Source: Paludibacteraceae bacterium (lineage in GTDB: Bacteria; Bacteroidota; Bacteroidia; Bacteroidales; Paludibacteraceae). Taken from it: a stretch of 64,000 nucleotides of DNA. Positions 7,948 through 17,806 of the stretch are shown here, piece after piece (position 1 is the first letter of the stretch; every line of letters starts with the position of its first letter). Location: contig JAKSKV010000011.1 of NCBI GenBank assembly GCA_024401555.1, forward strand, positions 1-64,000, given 5' to 3'. The position numbers were made by a program, and so were the translations under genes. The notes beneath the pieces are model-generated. The model was given only the letters and a program-made list of their open reading frames with translations, was not told the origin of the DNA and ran no database searches.

Positions 7948-10341
7948 TTATTCGAACAAAATCATCTCCGGAACCTCTTCCGCATTCGGATCCACCTTCT
8001 CGCTCGCATTCGGACAGAGATACTTATCCGTCACAATGAACGGCTCCGTCCTTGAATAGCCAAGAGAAGCATCATTATACACTTTGTTCATATACGTACC
8101 CCATACAGGCAAGGCCGTTGCAGATCCTTGGCCATTTCTAAGGTTATCGAAGTGGATATCCCTATCCTCTCCTCCTACCCATACACCGGTGATCAAATTA
8201 GGGACAAAGCCCATGAACCAACCATCGGAGTTATTTTGAGTGGTACCTGTTTTTCCAGCCACAGGGGTTTCCCATCCCAAACTATACTTATAGCTCTTGG
8301 TTCTCAAACGCAAACCAGTACCGCCATTGACAACACCCTGCAACATAGAGATCATCTTGTAAGCGGTTTGCTCGCTGAAAATCTCATTCATACGAGGCAC
8401 GAAGTTCGCCACCACATTGCCCTTGTCATCTTCGATACGAGTGACGAACAGCGGCTCAGTCTGGATACCCTTGTTGGCGAATGCGGTATAGGCCGCTGTC
8501 ATCTCGCTGACAGATACATCCGCGATACCCAAGCACAAGGATGGAACCGGATCGATATGATTTTTCAATCCGAATGAGTGAAGCAACTTCACGAAACTCT
8601 CCGGACCCAATTGCTTGATCAAATAGGCGGATATCCAGTTGTTAGATGTCTGCAAACCACGACGGATGGTAATCATCTGTCCCACCTCTTTCTTACCCTC
8701 TTCACCATACGGCACATTTCTTGGCTCCCAAATCTCTCCGGAAGGCAACAAAACCTGCGGCTGAACATTCGGCACAAGGTCACATGGAGACATTCCCTCC
8801 TCCATCGCCAATGCATAAAGGAACGGCTTTATCGTGGAACCCACCTGTCGACGTCCCACGCTGACCAAGTTATATTGGAAGAAATTAAAATCAATACCAC
8901 CCACATAGGCCTTCACATGACCATTATACGGATCGATAGACATCATGGCTGAACGAAGGAACGATTTTGCGTAACGAATGGAATCCATCGGTGTCATCAC
9001 CGTATCCTTGCCACCCTTCTCCCAATCGAAGACACGCATCGCCACTTGCGCCGTGTCAAAATAGGCCTTGATTTGGGAATCAGACATCTTCTCATCATAT
9101 TTCATGCCACGGTATCTGTCGGACAATCTCATGGCGCGCACCAAGATGGAATCCACTTGGGCCTGTGTGGATTTGTTGGAGAATGGCGCCTTTTTATGCT
9201 TCTGACCGCTCTTCTCTTTGAAGAACAATGGCTGCATATAACCACCCACATACTCCTTTATCGCCTCCTCCGCATACTGTTGCATACGGGAATCAATCGT
9301 AGTATAAATCTTCAATCCATCTCCATACAAATTATACGGAGTTCCATCTGGTTTCGTGTTTTTATTACACCAACCATAAAGCGGATCGCTCACCCATGCG
9401 AGGGAATCCTCATAAAATTTCTGATTTTGCCACTTGGCGTAATCCGAGCGGACCGGCATCGGAGCCGTCAACACAGTTCTTAAATATTCGCGGAAGTAAG
9501 GGGCTAATCCCAACTTGTGGTCCACTTTCTGGAATTTCAGAGTGATATCCAATTGAGACAATGAATCGCACTCCGCTTGTGTGATTTTGCCATATTTAGC
9601 CATTTGGGAGAGCACCGTGTTTCGTCGTGCCTTACACCTATCCCTTCGATCCGCACGGTTTGGATTGTACAGGGATGGATTCTGCAACATACCCACCAAC
9701 AAAGCGGACTCCTCAATATTCAAGTCCTTAGGTTGTTTGCTGAAATAGACCTCTGACGCGGACTTGATACCCACCGCATTGTTCACAAAATCAAACTTGT
9801 TCAAATAGAGGGTAATGATCTCCTCCTTGGTATAATACTTCTCCAATTTCGCCGCGATCACCCACTCACATAGCTTCTGCTTGGTACGTTCCCACTTATC
9901 CTTCGCACGTTTATCCGTAAAGAGCAACTTGGCCAACTGTTGGGAAACGGTACTACCACCACCCTTGTCTTGTCCCATCAAAAGAGTCTTTACCGCCACA
10001 CGCAACAAAGCGTCACCATCGATACCGGAATGTTCATAATAACGAGCATCCTCGGTAGAGATAAGAGCATCCGTCATATATGGGGAGATCTCCTCATAAG
10101 GCGTATAGACACGGTTTTCTCCCTTTTGGAAATAACGTCCCAACACCTTCATGTCGCTGGAATATATTTCAGTGGCGAATTTGTTTTTAGGGTTCAACAT
10201 CTCCTCCACATCTGGCAAATATCCGATCTTTCCATCCGCGATACTCTTAAACACCATATATACGGAGAAGATTCCCAAGAAAAAGAGAACCCAAAAAGCA
10301 ATCAATATGATAGTACCAACTTTTACCTTTCCCTTAGCCAT
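7948..10341 (-). CDS. Penicillin-binding protein 1A, bifunctional transglycosylase/transpeptidase
   Basis: A 797-residue class A PBP that polymerises and cross-links peptidoglycan at the cytoplasmic membrane. A single N-terminal helix (about 8-30) anchors it. The GT51 glycosyltransferase domain has its catalytic Glu97 (STEDARYYEHSG) and the GGGSTVSQQLAK motif. The transpeptidase domain has the SxxK serine at Ser502 (STIKPF), an SNN triad (TSNNW) and KTGTT. The length is normal for Bacteroidota. It lies 40 bp downstream of murA in the same orientation, so two envelope-building enzymes are together. Confidence 0.93.
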   Translation of the reverse strand: MAKGKVKVGTIILIAFWVLFFLGIFSVYMVFKSIADGKIGYLPDVEEMLNPKNKFATEIYSSDMKVLGRYFQKGENRVYTPYEEISPYMTDALISTEDARYYEHSGIDGDALLRVAVKTLLMGQDKGGGSTVSQQLAKLLFTDKRAKDKWERTKQKLCEWVIAAKLEKYYTKEEIITLYLNKFDFVNNAVGIKSASEVYFSKQPKDLNIEESALLVGMLQNPSLYNPNRADRRDRCKARRNTVLSQMAKYGKITQAECDSLSQLDITLKFQKVDHKLGLAPYFREYLRTVLTAPMPVRSDYAKWQNQKFYEDSLAWVSDPLYGWCNKNTKPDGTPYNLYGDGLKIYTTIDSRMQQYAEEAIKEYVGGYMQPLFFKEKSGQKHKKAPFSNKSTQAQVDSILVRAMRLSDRYRGMKYDEKMSDSQIKAYFDTAQVAMRVFDWEKGGKDTVMTPMDSIRYAKSFLRSAMMSIDPYNGHVKAYVGGIDFNFFQYNLVSVGRRQVGSTIKPFLYALAMEEGMSPCDLVPNVQPQVLLPSGEIWEPRNVPYGEEGKKEVGQMITIRRGLQTSNNWISAYLIKQLGPESFVKLLHSFGLKNHIDPVPSLCLGIADVSVSEMTAAYTAFANKGIQTEPLFVTRIEDDKGNVVANFVPRMNEIFSEQTAYKMISMLQGVVNGGTGLRLRTKSYKYSLGWETPVAGKTGTTQNNSDGWFMGFVPNLITGVWVGGEDRDIHFDNLRNGQGSATALPVWGTYMNKVYNDASLGYSRTEPFIVTDKYLCPNASEKVDPNAEEVPEMILFE

Positions 10342-10381
10342 ATTTCATATAATTTGTATCTGCAAAAGTAATAATAAATCG

Positions 10382-11689
10382 TTATTCCAAACGCATGATC
10401 TTCGCTCCAATTGCATTCAGACGTCCATCAATGTCCTCGTAACCGCGGTCGATCTGCTCGATGTTGCTGATGGTGCTGGTGCCATTGGCGCTCATTGCGG
10501 CAATCAACAAAGCGATTCCCGCACGGATATCAGGAGAGCTCATCTTGGAGGCACGCAACTGATTCTCGTGTCCCAATCCGATCACCGTCGCACGGTGCGG
10601 ATCGCACAAAATGATCTGCGCTCCCATATCAATCAATTTATCCACGAAGAACAAACGGCTTTCGAACATTTTTTGGTGGATCAACACACTTCCCCTCGCT
10701 TGGGTAGCCACCACCAAGAATACACTGAGCAAGTCCGGCGTCAGACCTGGCCAAGGCGCATCCGCAAAGGTCATGATGGATCCGTCAATAAAAGTGTCAA
10801 TGGTATAGTGCTCTTGTTTAGGAATATAAATGTCATCCCCACGTCGCTCGATGACGATACCCAATTTGCGGAAACAATCCGGAATCATGCCCAATTGGTC
10901 GTAGCAGACATTTTTGATGGTGATTTCAGAATGAGTCATCGCCGCCATTCCAATAAAACTACCAATCTCAATCATGTCAGGGAGAATCAAATGGTCGTAA
11001 CCACCCAACTCATCCACACCCTCAATCGTAAGCAGGTTGGAACCGATACCAGAGATGCGGGCACCCATACCGTTCAACATCTTACAAAGTTGTTGAATAT
11101 AGGGTTCACACGCCGCATTGTAGATCGTGGTCGTTCCCTTCGCCAAAACAGCAGCCATCACGATATTGGCGGTTCCCGTCACGGATGCCTCATCCAAAAG
11201 CATATAGGCGCCATTCAATTTTTTTGCGGTGACACGATACAATTTACCCTCATCGTCATAAGAGAAATCGGCGCCCAATTTCTGAATACCCAAGAAGTGG
11301 GTATCCAAACGACGACGTCCGATTTTATCGCCACCCGGTTTAGGAACAATGGCCAACCCGAAGCGGGAAACCAACGGGCCCGCCAACATGACGGATCCTC
11401 GAAGGGAGGCGCATTTTCTGTAAAAATCAGCGGAGTTCATATAATCAAGGTTCACTTCATCCGCTTGAAAGGAGTAACATCCCTTCTTGATGAGGTTCAC
11501 CTTCACACCCATATCACGCAAAAGCGAGATGAGGTTATTGACGTCCAATATATCGGGGATATTCGAGATGGTCACCTTCTTGGAGGTAAGCAACACGGCG
11601 CAGATCACCTCCAACGCCTCATTCTTCGCACCTTGTGGGACAATCTCCCCACACAATGGATGACCACCCTCAATCAAAAACTTTGCCAT
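10382..11689 (-). CDS. murA: UDP-N-acetylglucosamine 1-carboxyvinyltransferase MurA (Asp-type active site)
   Basis: A 435-residue enzyme catalysing the first committed step of peptidoglycan synthesis, transfer of enolpyruvate from PEP to UDP-GlcNAc. Family landmarks include the N-terminal GAKNEAL and RGSVMLAGPL. The active-site loop reads PGGDKIGRRRLD, with Asp121 where Escherichia coli MurA has the Cys that fosfomycin alkylates. Asp at this place is known from Mycobacterium and Chlamydia MurA and gives target-level fosfomycin insensitivity; the same is expected here. It lies 24 bp downstream of the DUF4290 gene and upstream of PBP1A. Confidence 0.95.
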   Translation of the reverse strand: MAKFLIEGGHPLCGEIVPQGAKNEALEVICAVLLTSKKVTISNIPDILDVNNLISLLRDMGVKVNLIKKGCYSFQADEVNLDYMNSADFYRKCASLRGSVMLAGPLVSRFGLAIVPKPGGDKIGRRRLDTHFLGIQKLGADFSYDDEGKLYRVTAKKLNGAYMLLDEASVTGTANIVMAAVLAKGTTTIYNAACEPYIQQLCKMLNGMGARISGIGSNLLTIEGVDELGGYDHLILPDMIEIGSFIGMAAMTHSEITIKNVCYDQLGMIPDCFRKLGIVIERRGDDIYIPKQEHYTIDTFIDGSIMTFADAPWPGLTPDLLSVFLVVATQARGSVLIHQKMFESRLFFVDKLIDMGAQIILCDPHRATVIGLGHENQLRASKMSSPDIRAGIALLIAAMSANGTSTISNIEQIDRGYEDIDGRLNAIGAKIMRLE

Positions 11690-11713
11690 GACACTACGCT
11701 ATAAATCAAAACG

Positions 11714-12313
11714 TTACTTTTTCTTTTTCTTTTTGGAAGATGATGGGGTTTGTCCCGCCAACAGATCCTTGCAATCCTCCAAAGCAACCTCTTCGCTGGA
11801 CAAACGGATATCGCCCTTCGAGAGATCCCTAAGGTCGTCGAAAATCTTCTGATCCGCCACACCATCCTTGTTGTACATAATGTAGCACTTTTTCATATAG
11901 TTGGCGATATAAATGGAGAGTTCGCGTTTCTCCTCCTCATCTGTCAAAGAGGCCGCCTTCTCGATCATTCCCTGAATCAATTTACCATAATGTCTGAACT
12001 TGATCTGTCTTGGCTCAGAATAAGGCACGCGGTTAGGATCCGCTTTCAAACTCTCCCTTTCCACCACCTCATAAGGATAGTCGATATCCAATTTGAAATC
12101 AGACATAATGGCGAGATGGTCCCACAACAAATGTTTGAATTCCGTCAGATCACGCAACTGAGGGAAGAGGTTTCCCATCGTCGAAATGATGGAATAGGCG
12201 CAATCCGTACGTTCATTTCTATCCTCGATTGTCAAACAGTAATCCACCATGTTTTGGATGTTTCTACCATACTCCGGCAAAACAAGGCGCTTCATTTTTG
12301 TGTTATATCTCAT
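11714..12313 (-). CDS. DUF4290 family protein
   Basis: A Bacteroidota-restricted protein of unknown function. The family opening (MRYNTKMKRLVLPEYGRNIQ) supports the ATG at 12313 over an upstream in-frame codon at 12325. The protein is about 199 residues, predicted soluble and helical, with no signal peptide, and ends in a run of six lysines, which suggests nucleic-acid or membrane contact but proves nothing. It appears to be the first gene of the run that continues with murA, 24 bp downstream. Confidence 0.85.
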   Translation of the reverse strand: MRYNTKMKRLVLPEYGRNIQNMVDYCLTIEDRNERTDCAYSIISTMGNLFPQLRDLTEFKHLLWDHLAIMSDFKLDIDYPYEVVERESLKADPNRVPYSEPRQIKFRHYGKLIQGMIEKAASLTDEEEKRELSIYIANYMKKCYIMYNKDGVADQKIFDDLRDLSKGDIRLSSEEVALEDCKDLLAGQTPSSSKKKKKK

Positions 12314-12393
12314 ATTGCTAATCAATTACAATTTTTTATGAAACGGATACCCTACTTTACGGCATCCATAGCCAAGGGGTTGGCCATACCTTG

Positions 12394-12401
12394 CAAAGGT
12401 A
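12394..12401 (-). promoter_or_regulatory. Candidate -7 element (TACCTTTG on minus) for the DUF4290-murA-PBP1A run
   Basis: Plus-strand CAAAGGTA is the complement of TACCTTTG, an exact -7 match about 80 bp upstream of the DUF4290 start. It probably drives the envelope operon; the -33 box is not obvious. Confidence 0.5.
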
Positions 12402-12469
12402 CGACAAAAAATCCTTAATTCTATGATTTTTTAACCATTAATTATAACAAATCGAAACGCTAAATTCAC

Positions 12470-12477
12470 TAACTTTG
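12470..12477 (+). promoter_or_regulatory. Candidate -7 element TAACTTTG for apbE
   Basis: An exact TAnnTTTG match 33 bp before the ATG at 12511. It argues against the in-frame TTG at 12475, which lies inside the promoter element. Confidence 0.5.
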
Positions 12478-12510
12478 TCTTTCAAACCAACATTATCACC
12501 CCAGCCATCA

Positions 12511-13578
12511 ATGGAAAAAGAATCAAATCACACGAAAAGAAACATAAATCTCGCTGCCATCCTTCTATTAGGCATTGTCGCTTTCGTGATAGGACAAATG
12601 AGCAAAGACCTCCATCCGTCCGCGACGCCCACTCTCCACACAATGAAAGGAGGTGTCCATGGTACCTATTACACCATCAAATACATCACAGGGGAAGACA
12701 CTTTAAGGCAAACGGAGTTGGACAGTTGTTTCAGGAGATTCGATCTCTCCCTCTCCACCTTTGAACCCAATTCGATCATCTCCCGCATCAACCAAAACGA
12801 CCCTACGGTAGAGGCAGACTCCCTCTTCACCACCGTATTCAACCGTGGCATGGAGATCTCCCGACTGACGGATGGCGCCTTCGACATGACAGTAGCGCCG
12901 CTCGTGAACCTTTGGGGATTCGGCTTCAAAAAAATGGAGGGTGTCACAGATGAGATGGTCAACGAGATACAGTCTCACATCGGATTTGAGAAGGTAAGCA
13001 TAGAAAACGGCAAAATACGCAAAGAGGACTCTTCCATCCAACTTGACGCATCCGCCATCGCCAAAGGATACTCCTGCGACGTGGTGGCCAACCTGCTTAG
13101 AGCGCACGGCTACGAAGATTTCATGGTGGAAATCGGAGGAGAGATCGTGGCGCAAGGCAAGAATCCCAAAGGAGAGGCCTGGGTGATCGGCATCACCAAA
13201 CCGACCGACGACAACGATGTCTTCACACCCGAACTACAAGCCCATGTGGAGATTCAAGACATGGGCATGGCGACATCAGGCAACTATCGTCAGTTCTACT
13301 ACAAGGATGGCAAACGCTATTCCCACACCGTGGATCCACATACCGGTTACCCAGTAGAGCATAAACTACTAAGCGCCACCGTTTTCGCGAAGGATTGTAT
13401 GACTGCCGATGCATTCGCAACCTCATTTATGGTCATGGGGTTGGAAAAGGCATGCGACCTCATTGAGCAAAAATCGTTGCCTATTTCCGCCTACTTCATC
13501 TACACGGACGAGGAGGACATCATGCGATCTAAGGCGGTAGGCCCCATCAAAGAGAAAATTACCATCCTAAATAATTAG
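12511..13578 (+). CDS. apbE: FAD:protein FMN transferase ApbE
   Basis: A 355-residue ApbE-family enzyme, which attaches FMN from FAD to a Thr or Ser of target flavoproteins such as NqrB/NqrC or RnfG subunits. The N-terminus has one hydrophobic segment (about 13-30) that anchors it facing the periplasm; no lipobox Cys follows. Family motifs are present: DASAIAKGYS, EIGGEIVAQG, and TVDPHTGYPV followed by CMTADAFATS. The start at 12511 is preferred over a TTG 12 codons upstream. It ends 4 bp before the second hybrid sensor gene, and the pair probably shares a transcript. No target flavoprotein gene lies in the window. Confidence 0.93.
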   Translation: MEKESNHTKRNINLAAILLLGIVAFVIGQMSKDLHPSATPTLHTMKGGVHGTYYTIKYITGEDTLRQTELDSCFRRFDLSLSTFEPNSIISRINQNDPTVEADSLFTTVFNRGMEISRLTDGAFDMTVAPLVNLWGFGFKKMEGVTDEMVNEIQSHIGFEKVSIENGKIRKEDSSIQLDASAIAKGYSCDVVANLLRAHGYEDFMVEIGGEIVAQGKNPKGEAWVIGITKPTDDNDVFTPELQAHVEIQDMGMATSGNYRQFYYKDGKRYSHTVDPHTGYPVEHKLLSATVFAKDCMTADAFATSFMVMGLEKACDLIEQKSLPISAYFIYTDEEDIMRSKAVGPIKEKITILNN

Positions 13579-13582
13579 TCTC

Positions 13583-16500
13583 ATGCGTAGATACGGCTTG
13601 GTTGTCCTTTCCCTCCTATTTTCCCTGATCACGCTTCATGCGCAATTAGGTAGCCGTATCACGAACTATTCCACAGAAACCGGACTCGCCCAAAACACAG
13701 TGACCGATATCATCAAAGGGGAATCGGGATTTCTCTGGATCGCCACACTCGATGGCCTCAGTCGTTTCGATGGTTACGATTTCAAGAATTACAAAGCAGA
13801 CTCCAAAGCACTAAACCGCAGCACCAGCAACCAGTTCATCTCGATTAGGCAAGACAAGAGCGGGCAGCTCTGGATCCTGAATGACATCGGACAGGTATTA
13901 CGATTCGATCCGAGGTTGGAACAATTCACCCTCTATCCATCCGCAGACAACAACAAGGGAGATAACTACTTCTCCGCCAACAACATCATCCAACTCTCTC
14001 CGAATGAGCTATGGATCATCGGCAACGGAGAGAATGGCGCGATCAGAATCCTTATCAACGAGGATGGGACTACCCGCACCGCCCATATATTGGGGAAAGA
14101 GGAGAACCAAGAGGGCGTAAAAATCAACAGCATCTTCCTCGACAAAAACGGTCAACACTGGATCCTCTCAGACAAAGGAACCGCACTACTCGCACCAAAC
14201 GACACCACCCCACGCATCGAATACATCAGCGAAGGGAAGGGATTGGCCGCCTACATGATGGTGGAGACACCGCAAGAACTTCTGATCGCTTCGGCGCAAC
14301 AACGCATCATCGTTTACGAAAAGAGCCATAAGAGATTTTACACCACCTCTCCCGTCAAGAAGCACACCTCGGCCGATTACACACATATCTTCCTCTTGGA
14401 CGACAAGAGTTACTGCACCATCCAAAACAAAGAAAACGGAGAGCATATAGTGGCGGTAACCAATTTGAACAATTGGGAGGAGATCGCCACCTACAAGTTT
14501 GACGGAAGCGTAGAAAAGTGTTGGCAAGACAAAGAGAACAACCTTTTCATCAAGACCAAAGGAGGATACCACCTCTACAAGGTGGATACCCGCACGAAAA
14601 GCATCAAACAAGAGCCGCACTTTCCCATCCGCTCCACGGTGGAACTGCGTGATACCATGGGGGTAATTTGGTCGGCGGATAGCCATGCGGGCATACGAAA
14701 ATCAGTCAATTTCGACGGCACATTGGCCATCGATCAAAACGATTCCCGACATATCATCCTCAGCCATGAGACGAAGGCGATGTTCGAGGACAACAGACGT
14801 CGCCTTTGGATCGCCACCGAATCAGGCGTCACCAGGATCTACGACGCCAACAACCAACTATTGGGATTCCTTGACAAAAGAGGATTCATCTCACGGGAGA
14901 ACACCGCAGAGACATTCGGCACCGTCAACAACTTTTACCAAAGCCGAAACGGAACCATATGGATCGCCACAGACGAGCTTCTTTTCGAACTGAGAGAGAC
15001 AGAGACGGGACGCTTCAGCGTGAAGGAGTGCGCCGCTTACGAGAACGAGTTCCAACCTCTCTCCCACCAATTCACCAGCATGCTGGAGGATTCCAAAGGA
15101 AGACTTTGGTTAGCCTCTTCCCACGGAGGTCTGCACCTCCTAACCCAGGAGGATGGCAAGTACAGATTCATCCACAAGGAGAACCGTTTTAAGTTCAGTT
15201 ATCCACCCACGGTGGAGAAATCACACACCATAATGGAGGATAAAAACGGCAACATTTGGTTAGGTTCCAGCGAAGGACTCACCATCTTCTCCTCCGATTT
15301 TTCCACCCCCGAAGAGATACGATTCTTCTTCTACAATACGGAGAACACCAACCTGACCAACAGTTGCATCTACGATATCTTCCAAGATGACAAGGGGGAC
15401 ATCTGGTTAGCCTCTTTCGGCGGAGGTCTTTTCAAGGTAATGGGAGACTTCATACTCTTCCAAACACCTGAGTTTGAGATCCTCAACCGCAGCAACAACC
15501 GTTTCCCTTCCGACCTTCTGTTAGACATAGTGGACGATGCGCAGAACAACCTCTGGGTACTCACGGAGGAGGCGATCGTAAAGTTCAACCCAGAGAACAA
15601 TGAGGCCGAGACATTCGGACTCATCCAAGGGGTACAAGGAGCGGACCCATCCGGCAAACGACTCCTGCGAAGGTATGCGGGAACACTATCCACCTCTACC
15701 CAAAACGGGTTCTTCACCTTCAATCCGCAAGAGGCCAAACCGACGGACTACTCGCCGAACATTGTCTTCACCCGCTTCCTTCTCTTCAACAAGGAGCAGG
15801 ACATACACGAAGAGAAATCAGTCGTGAAAACCACAGCCAATTACCTTCAGGAGATCACACTGAAACACAACCAGTCGGTGTTCTCCATTGGATACGCCGC
15901 ACTGGATTACCGTTTCCCTGAACACATCCAATACGCCTATAAATTGGAACCTTTCGAATCGGAATGGAACTATGTGGGGAAACAAAAAATGGCCACCTAC
16001 ACCAACCTACCAAAGGGAGAGTACAGGTTCTTGGTCAAATCGACCAACAGCGAAGGCACATGGCACGAGAATACCCGTGAACTAAAAATCACAGTGCTTC
16101 CCTCATTCTGGGAGACAGGCTGGGCCTATATGATCTACGCCAGCATTCTGTTGCTCATCATCATCGCCTCCGCCTCCTTCTACCGCACCAAGACACAAAT
16201 GCGTTTGGAGCAAGAGATGTCCGATTCCAAGCTTCAATTCTTTACCGACATCTCACATGAGTTGAGGACACCGCTCACCCTTATCCATGCGCCATTGGAG
16301 AATGTTTTGGAGAACGGCGCCCTACGCAAAGAGGACAAGGAGCAACTGGAGGTAGTACGCACCAATACCAACCGCATGCTTCGCATGATGAACCAAATCA
16401 TGGATTTCAGGAAGATCCAAAGCAATAAAATGAGGCTACGCGTGGAGCAGACCAAACTGGGAGACTTCATCGCCTCCTGCAGCACCACCTTCCTGAAATT

Positions 16501-17803
16501 GGCGGACAACCGCAACATCCAGTTTACCATTACGGACGACACAAATGGAGCGACCTTCTGGGTGGACAGAGATAAGATAGACACCATCATCTTCAATCTG
16601 CTCTCCAACGCATTCAAATTCACTCCAGACGGCAATGCGGTATCAGTTCGCACTTATCTCTCCAACGGAGAAGGTGTGATTGAGGTGGCGGACAAGGGTT
16701 GCGGTATGCCCAAAGACAAATTGCCGACCATTTTCGACAGATACACGACACTACAAAACTTCTCCCTCACCAAACAGAGCGGAACAGGCATCGGACTCTC
16801 ATTGGTAAAGGAGATTGTGGAATTGCACAAGGCCACCGTCCAAGTGGAGAGTGCGCCGGGCGAGGGCTCCACCTTCACCATACGAATCAAACCCGGTGTG
16901 GACCACTTCGACAATACCGTTGACATCGTCATCAACGATGATACGCAGAAAAGGGGAAATGAAGCCTCAACAAGCGACATCACACCAACCGAAAAGAGTC
17001 AGGAGAGACCTTCCCTATTGATCGTGGAAGACAACGAACAACTCAGGGAATTCCTACGCTCCGTACTTTCCAAACGATTCAACATCATAGAGGCGGCTAA
17101 CGGAAGCATTGGATTAGAGAGTGCGGCCAGAGAGTTGCCGGACTTTATCCTAACGGATATCATGATGCCTGTCATGGATGGCATGGAGATGACTCGAAAA
17201 CTCCGTTCAAACGAGCAAACCTCCCACATACCGATCATCCTGTTGACCGCCAAGACCGACATGCAAAGTAAGATAGAGTGCTTGAAGATGGGGGCCAACG
17301 ACTACATCACCAAGCCATTCAGCATGGCCTACTTGGAGGCGAGAATCGACAATATCCTCAAAGAGAGGGAGCTGTGGCAAACGCAATACAAGAGTCGATT
17401 GATCAACCAAGCAGAGACGGGAACGGTAATCCTTCCAACAGACGAGGAGAAAGAGCAGGAACCGCTCAGCGGCAAAGACGACGCCTTCATGCGATCGATC
17501 GTAGAGATCATCCAAAAGAACATGGACAACAGCGAATTCTCCATAGATGATTTACAGGATGAACTGAAGGTGGGCAAATGGCACCTCACCGCCAAGGTCA
17601 AATCTTTGGTCGGGCTCACTCCTACAGAATTCATCAGAGAGACACGGTTGAGCCATGCCGCGGAGTTGATCGACAACAGCGACTACAACATGACTCAAAT
17701 CACCTATATGATCGGCATGTCCGACTCGCGCTATTTCAGCAGATGCTTCAAGCAGAAGTTCGGCGTGACACCAACCGAGTATAAAAACAGAAAAAACAGA
17801 TAG
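13583..17803 (+). CDS. Hybrid two-component system sensor/regulator 2 (HTCS, HELRTP type)
   Basis: A 1406-residue one-protein signalling system. A signal peptide (about 1-20) is followed by Reg_prop beta-propeller repeats (FLWIATLDGLSRFDG, LWIATESGVTRIYD), a Y_Y_Y domain near 730-830, a membrane helix near 845-865, a kinase domain with His892 in SHELRTP and an ATPase domain (GTGIGLSLV), a receiver with Asp1192 (TDIMMP), and an AraC-type DNA-binding domain at the end (around 1300-1402). The H-box is the canonical one, unlike sensors 1 and 3. It is sandwiched with 4-bp and 3-bp gaps between apbE and a TerC-type gene, not beside polysaccharide-use genes. Confidence 0.93.
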   Translation: MRRYGLVVLSLLFSLITLHAQLGSRITNYSTETGLAQNTVTDIIKGESGFLWIATLDGLSRFDGYDFKNYKADSKALNRSTSNQFISIRQDKSGQLWILNDIGQVLRFDPRLEQFTLYPSADNNKGDNYFSANNIIQLSPNELWIIGNGENGAIRILINEDGTTRTAHILGKEENQEGVKINSIFLDKNGQHWILSDKGTALLAPNDTTPRIEYISEGKGLAAYMMVETPQELLIASAQQRIIVYEKSHKRFYTTSPVKKHTSADYTHIFLLDDKSYCTIQNKENGEHIVAVTNLNNWEEIATYKFDGSVEKCWQDKENNLFIKTKGGYHLYKVDTRTKSIKQEPHFPIRSTVELRDTMGVIWSADSHAGIRKSVNFDGTLAIDQNDSRHIILSHETKAMFEDNRRRLWIATESGVTRIYDANNQLLGFLDKRGFISRENTAETFGTVNNFYQSRNGTIWIATDELLFELRETETGRFSVKECAAYENEFQPLSHQFTSMLEDSKGRLWLASSHGGLHLLTQEDGKYRFIHKENRFKFSYPPTVEKSHTIMEDKNGNIWLGSSEGLTIFSSDFSTPEEIRFFFYNTENTNLTNSCIYDIFQDDKGDIWLASFGGGLFKVMGDFILFQTPEFEILNRSNNRFPSDLLLDIVDDAQNNLWVLTEEAIVKFNPENNEAETFGLIQGVQGADPSGKRLLRRYAGTLSTSTQNGFFTFNPQEAKPTDYSPNIVFTRFLLFNKEQDIHEEKSVVKTTANYLQEITLKHNQSVFSIGYAALDYRFPEHIQYAYKLEPFESEWNYVGKQKMATYTNLPKGEYRFLVKSTNSEGTWHENTRELKITVLPSFWETGWAYMIYASILLLIIIASASFYRTKTQMRLEQEMSDSKLQFFTDISHELRTPLTLIHAPLENVLENGALRKEDKEQLEVVRTNTNRMLRMMNQIMDFRKIQSNKMRLRVEQTKLGDFIASCSTTFLKLADNRNIQFTITDDTNGATFWVDRDKIDTIIFNLLSNAFKFTPDGNAVSVRTYLSNGEGVIEVADKGCGMPKDKLPTIFDRYTTLQNFSLTKQSGTGIGLSLVKEIVELHKATVQVESAPGEGSTFTIRIKPGVDHFDNTVDIVINDDTQKRGNEASTSDITPTEKSQERPSLLIVEDNEQLREFLRSVLSKRFNIIEAANGSIGLESAARELPDFILTDIMMPVMDGMEMTRKLRSNEQTSHIPIILLTAKTDMQSKIECLKMGANDYITKPFSMAYLEARIDNILKERELWQTQYKSRLINQAETGTVILPTDEEKEQEPLSGKDDAFMRSIVEIIQKNMDNSEFSIDDLQDELKVGKWHLTAKVKSLVGLTPTEFIRETRLSHAAELIDNSDYNMTQITYMIGMSDSRYFSRCFKQKFGVTPTEYKNRKNR

Positions 17804-17806
17804 CAT

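Noticed and set aside
10151-11704. Long plus-strand open frame opposite murA
   Set aside because: It is the antisense shadow of murA and the PBP1A start; its translation has no recognisable domain and is rich in His/Gln/Arg as expected from the complement. The same holds for long frames opposite the oxoamine synthase (6669-7925) and HTCS 1 (2639-3454).
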